Part shown: positions 63,016 to 64,000 of the stretch, one piece after another
Numbering within the stretch: the first letter of the stretch is position 1
Layout of the letters: every line of letters starts with the position of its first letter
Assembly (NCBI GenBank): GCA_028281445.1
Contig: JANQJW010000032.1
Location: forward strand, 1 to 64,000
From: Planctomycetota bacterium
GTDB taxonomy: Bacteria; Planctomycetota; PLA2; JAEUHO01
Length of the DNA stretch: 64,000 nucleotides
Direction of reading: 5' to 3'
Position numbers and translations under genes: made by a program
The notes under the pieces: generated by a model
The model's input: only the letters and a program-made list of their open reading frames with translations
Databases searched by the model: none
What the model was told of the DNA's origin: nothing

Positions 63016-64000
63016 ATGAACCCTTCTGTCCAGACCGTCGGATCGCTCGAGGTCGCGCCGTACCTCCACCCCCAGGGCTGCCGCACGTACGTCGTCTTCG
63101 ACCCGGCTTCCAAGGAAGCGCTGCTCGTCGACCCGCATCTCGACCTCGTGCGTGCTGCCCACGAGCACGTCACGGGCGACGGACTCACGGTGCGGTGGAT
63201 CGTCGACACGCACACGCACGCCGATCACCCGTCGGGTGCGGCGCCGCTGGCCCAGGAACTCCGGGCGACTCGCGTCGCGCACAAGGAGGCCCGGCACACC
63301 GGCGTCACGCACTTGCCCGACGACGAAGAACCGCTCGCACTTGGCGATCAGCAGGTCGTGGTGCGGCACGCGCCGGGGCACACGCCCGACCATCTCGTGC
63401 TCGTGAGCGACGGTGCGCTGTTCTCGGGCGACTCGCTATTCATCGGCGGCGTCGCACGGACCGACTTTCTCGGTGGCGATGCCGGTCAGCTCTTCGACAG
63501 CATCCACCAGCTCATGATGACGCTGGACGACGAGACCGTGCTCTACCCCGGCCACGACTACGCCGAGCAGACGGCGAGCACGATCGGCGCGGAGCGCGCC
63601 ACGAATCCATGGGTCCGGATCGGCGATCGCGATCAGTTCATCAAGAGCCTGACCGCCAACCCGCCGCCGGAGCCCGCGAACATGGCGGCGCTGCTGCGCT
63701 TCAACAAGGAGGCGTCCGACATCCCGTTGTTCATCGATGCCGAGGAAACCGTGCGGCTGGTGAACGAGGGCGGCGCGGGCACCGTGATCGACGTGCGCGA
63801 GCAGGAGGAGATCGAGGCTGCGCACATCCCGGGCTCGCGCCACATCCCGATGCACGAGGTCCTCGATCGCGCGGACGAGGTGCGCAAGACGCCGGCGCCG
63901 CGCCTGCTCCTCTGCAAGATCGGCCAGCGCGCCGCGATGGTCCAGCACGCGCTCGCCGGCCTCGGCATCGCCGGCCTCAGCGTGATCGACGGCGGGATCA
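63016..64000 (+). CDS. MBL-fold hydrolase fused to a rhodanese domain (persulfide dioxygenase-like), partial
   Basis: From ATG 63016 the frame is open to the end of the window (328 codons). Residues 1-210 are a metallo-beta-lactamase fold with THTHADHPSG, GHTPDHLVLV, FSGDSLFIGG and YPGHDY. Residues about 250-328 begin a rhodanese domain (GAGTVIDVREQEEIEAAHIPG, HIPMHEV) with a Cys in LLCKIGQRA. This fusion is typical of persulfide dioxygenase/sulfurtransferase proteins (ETHE1/BlhA-like) involved in sulfide handling. It is truncated only by the window edge. Confidence 0.88.
   Translation, partial: MNPSVQTVGSLEVAPYLHPQGCRTYVVFDPASKEALLVDPHLDLVRAAHEHVTGDGLTVRWIVDTHTHADHPSGAAPLAQELRATRVAHKEARHTGVTHLPDDEEPLALGDQQVVVRHAPGHTPDHLVLVSDGALFSGDSLFIGGVARTDFLGGDAGQLFDSIHQLMMTLDDETVLYPGHDYAEQTASTIGAERATNPWVRIGDRDQFIKSLTANPPPEPANMAALLRFNKEASDIPLFIDAEETVRLVNEGGAGTVIDVREQEEIEAAHIPGSRHIPMHEVLDRADEVRKTPAPRLLLCKIGQRAAMVQHALAGLGIAGLSVIDGGI

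Noticed and set aside
1..64000. CRISPR array
   Set aside because: No regularly spaced repeats of 23-40 bases with unique spacers were seen; the only clustered repeats are the iteron-like units at 39575.

Overview
This is a high-GC Gram-negative chromosome segment. Abundant lipoproteins with Gly-rich N-termini, an ECF sigma factor coupled to a giant Ser/Thr kinase-AAA-TPR protein, a dihaem lipo-cytochrome and FGE-type domains suggest a Planctomycetota-like organism (inference; other high-GC Gram-negatives such as myxobacteria are not excluded). The host appears to encode selenocysteine: a tRNA-Sec gene (UCA anticodon, long variable arm) lies at 53400-53498 on the minus strand.

Layout. (1) 1-6.9 kb: scattered single accessory genes (epimerase, ArsR/SRPBCC pair, NTF2-like protein, frameshifted GNAT, hydrolase-NTF2 fusion, divergent GlxA/AraC regulator). 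(2) 7.3-12.1 kb: very GC-rich core-like cluster of a beta-helix lipoprotein, a HEAT-like membrane protein and a 40-residue lipoprotein. (3) 12.1-13.0 kb: a scarred edge holding a tail-collar gene whose C-terminal half is inverted and an IS3 transposase tail. (4) 13.1-53.5 kb: a mosaic genomic island with lower GC, bounded by direct repeats of the 3' part of tRNA-Sec plus its flank, with a third, decayed copy at 14.6 kb. (5) 53.6-64 kb: core-like genes, namely tandem paralogous lipoproteins, kinase plus sigma factor, cytochrome, lipoprotein and an MBL-rhodanese protein.

Island content from left to right: a small hypothetical gene; a cysteine-synthase relic; a five-gene ABC importer/SDR/membrane operon; a TIR-domain relic; a tight five-gene minus-strand operon (GNAT, cyclase, fatty-acid desaturase, GNAT, SIR2-FGE-ricin fusion); a nuclease-like gene broken by an in-frame TGA; McrBC; a membrane hydrolase/ECF sigma/anti-sigma operon; an integrase co-transcribed with a DNA adenine methylase fused to an excisionase-like helix-turn-helix; a possible replication initiator with iteron-like repeats inside its own gene; a ribbon-helix-helix gene with a candidate operator; a second tyrosine recombinase; and a MORC-like GHKL ATPase / Z1 helicase / DNA methylase / EVE-nuclease restriction cluster that also carries an unrecognised Cys/His/Trp-rich gene coupled to the helicase.

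The island therefore looks like a tRNA-Sec-integrated defence island that has grown by repeated insertion. The best candidates for an undescribed system are the SIR2-FGE-ricin operon, the hydrolase/ECF/anti-sigma operon, the extra gene of the MORC/Z1 cluster, and the methylase-HTH fusion next to the integrase.
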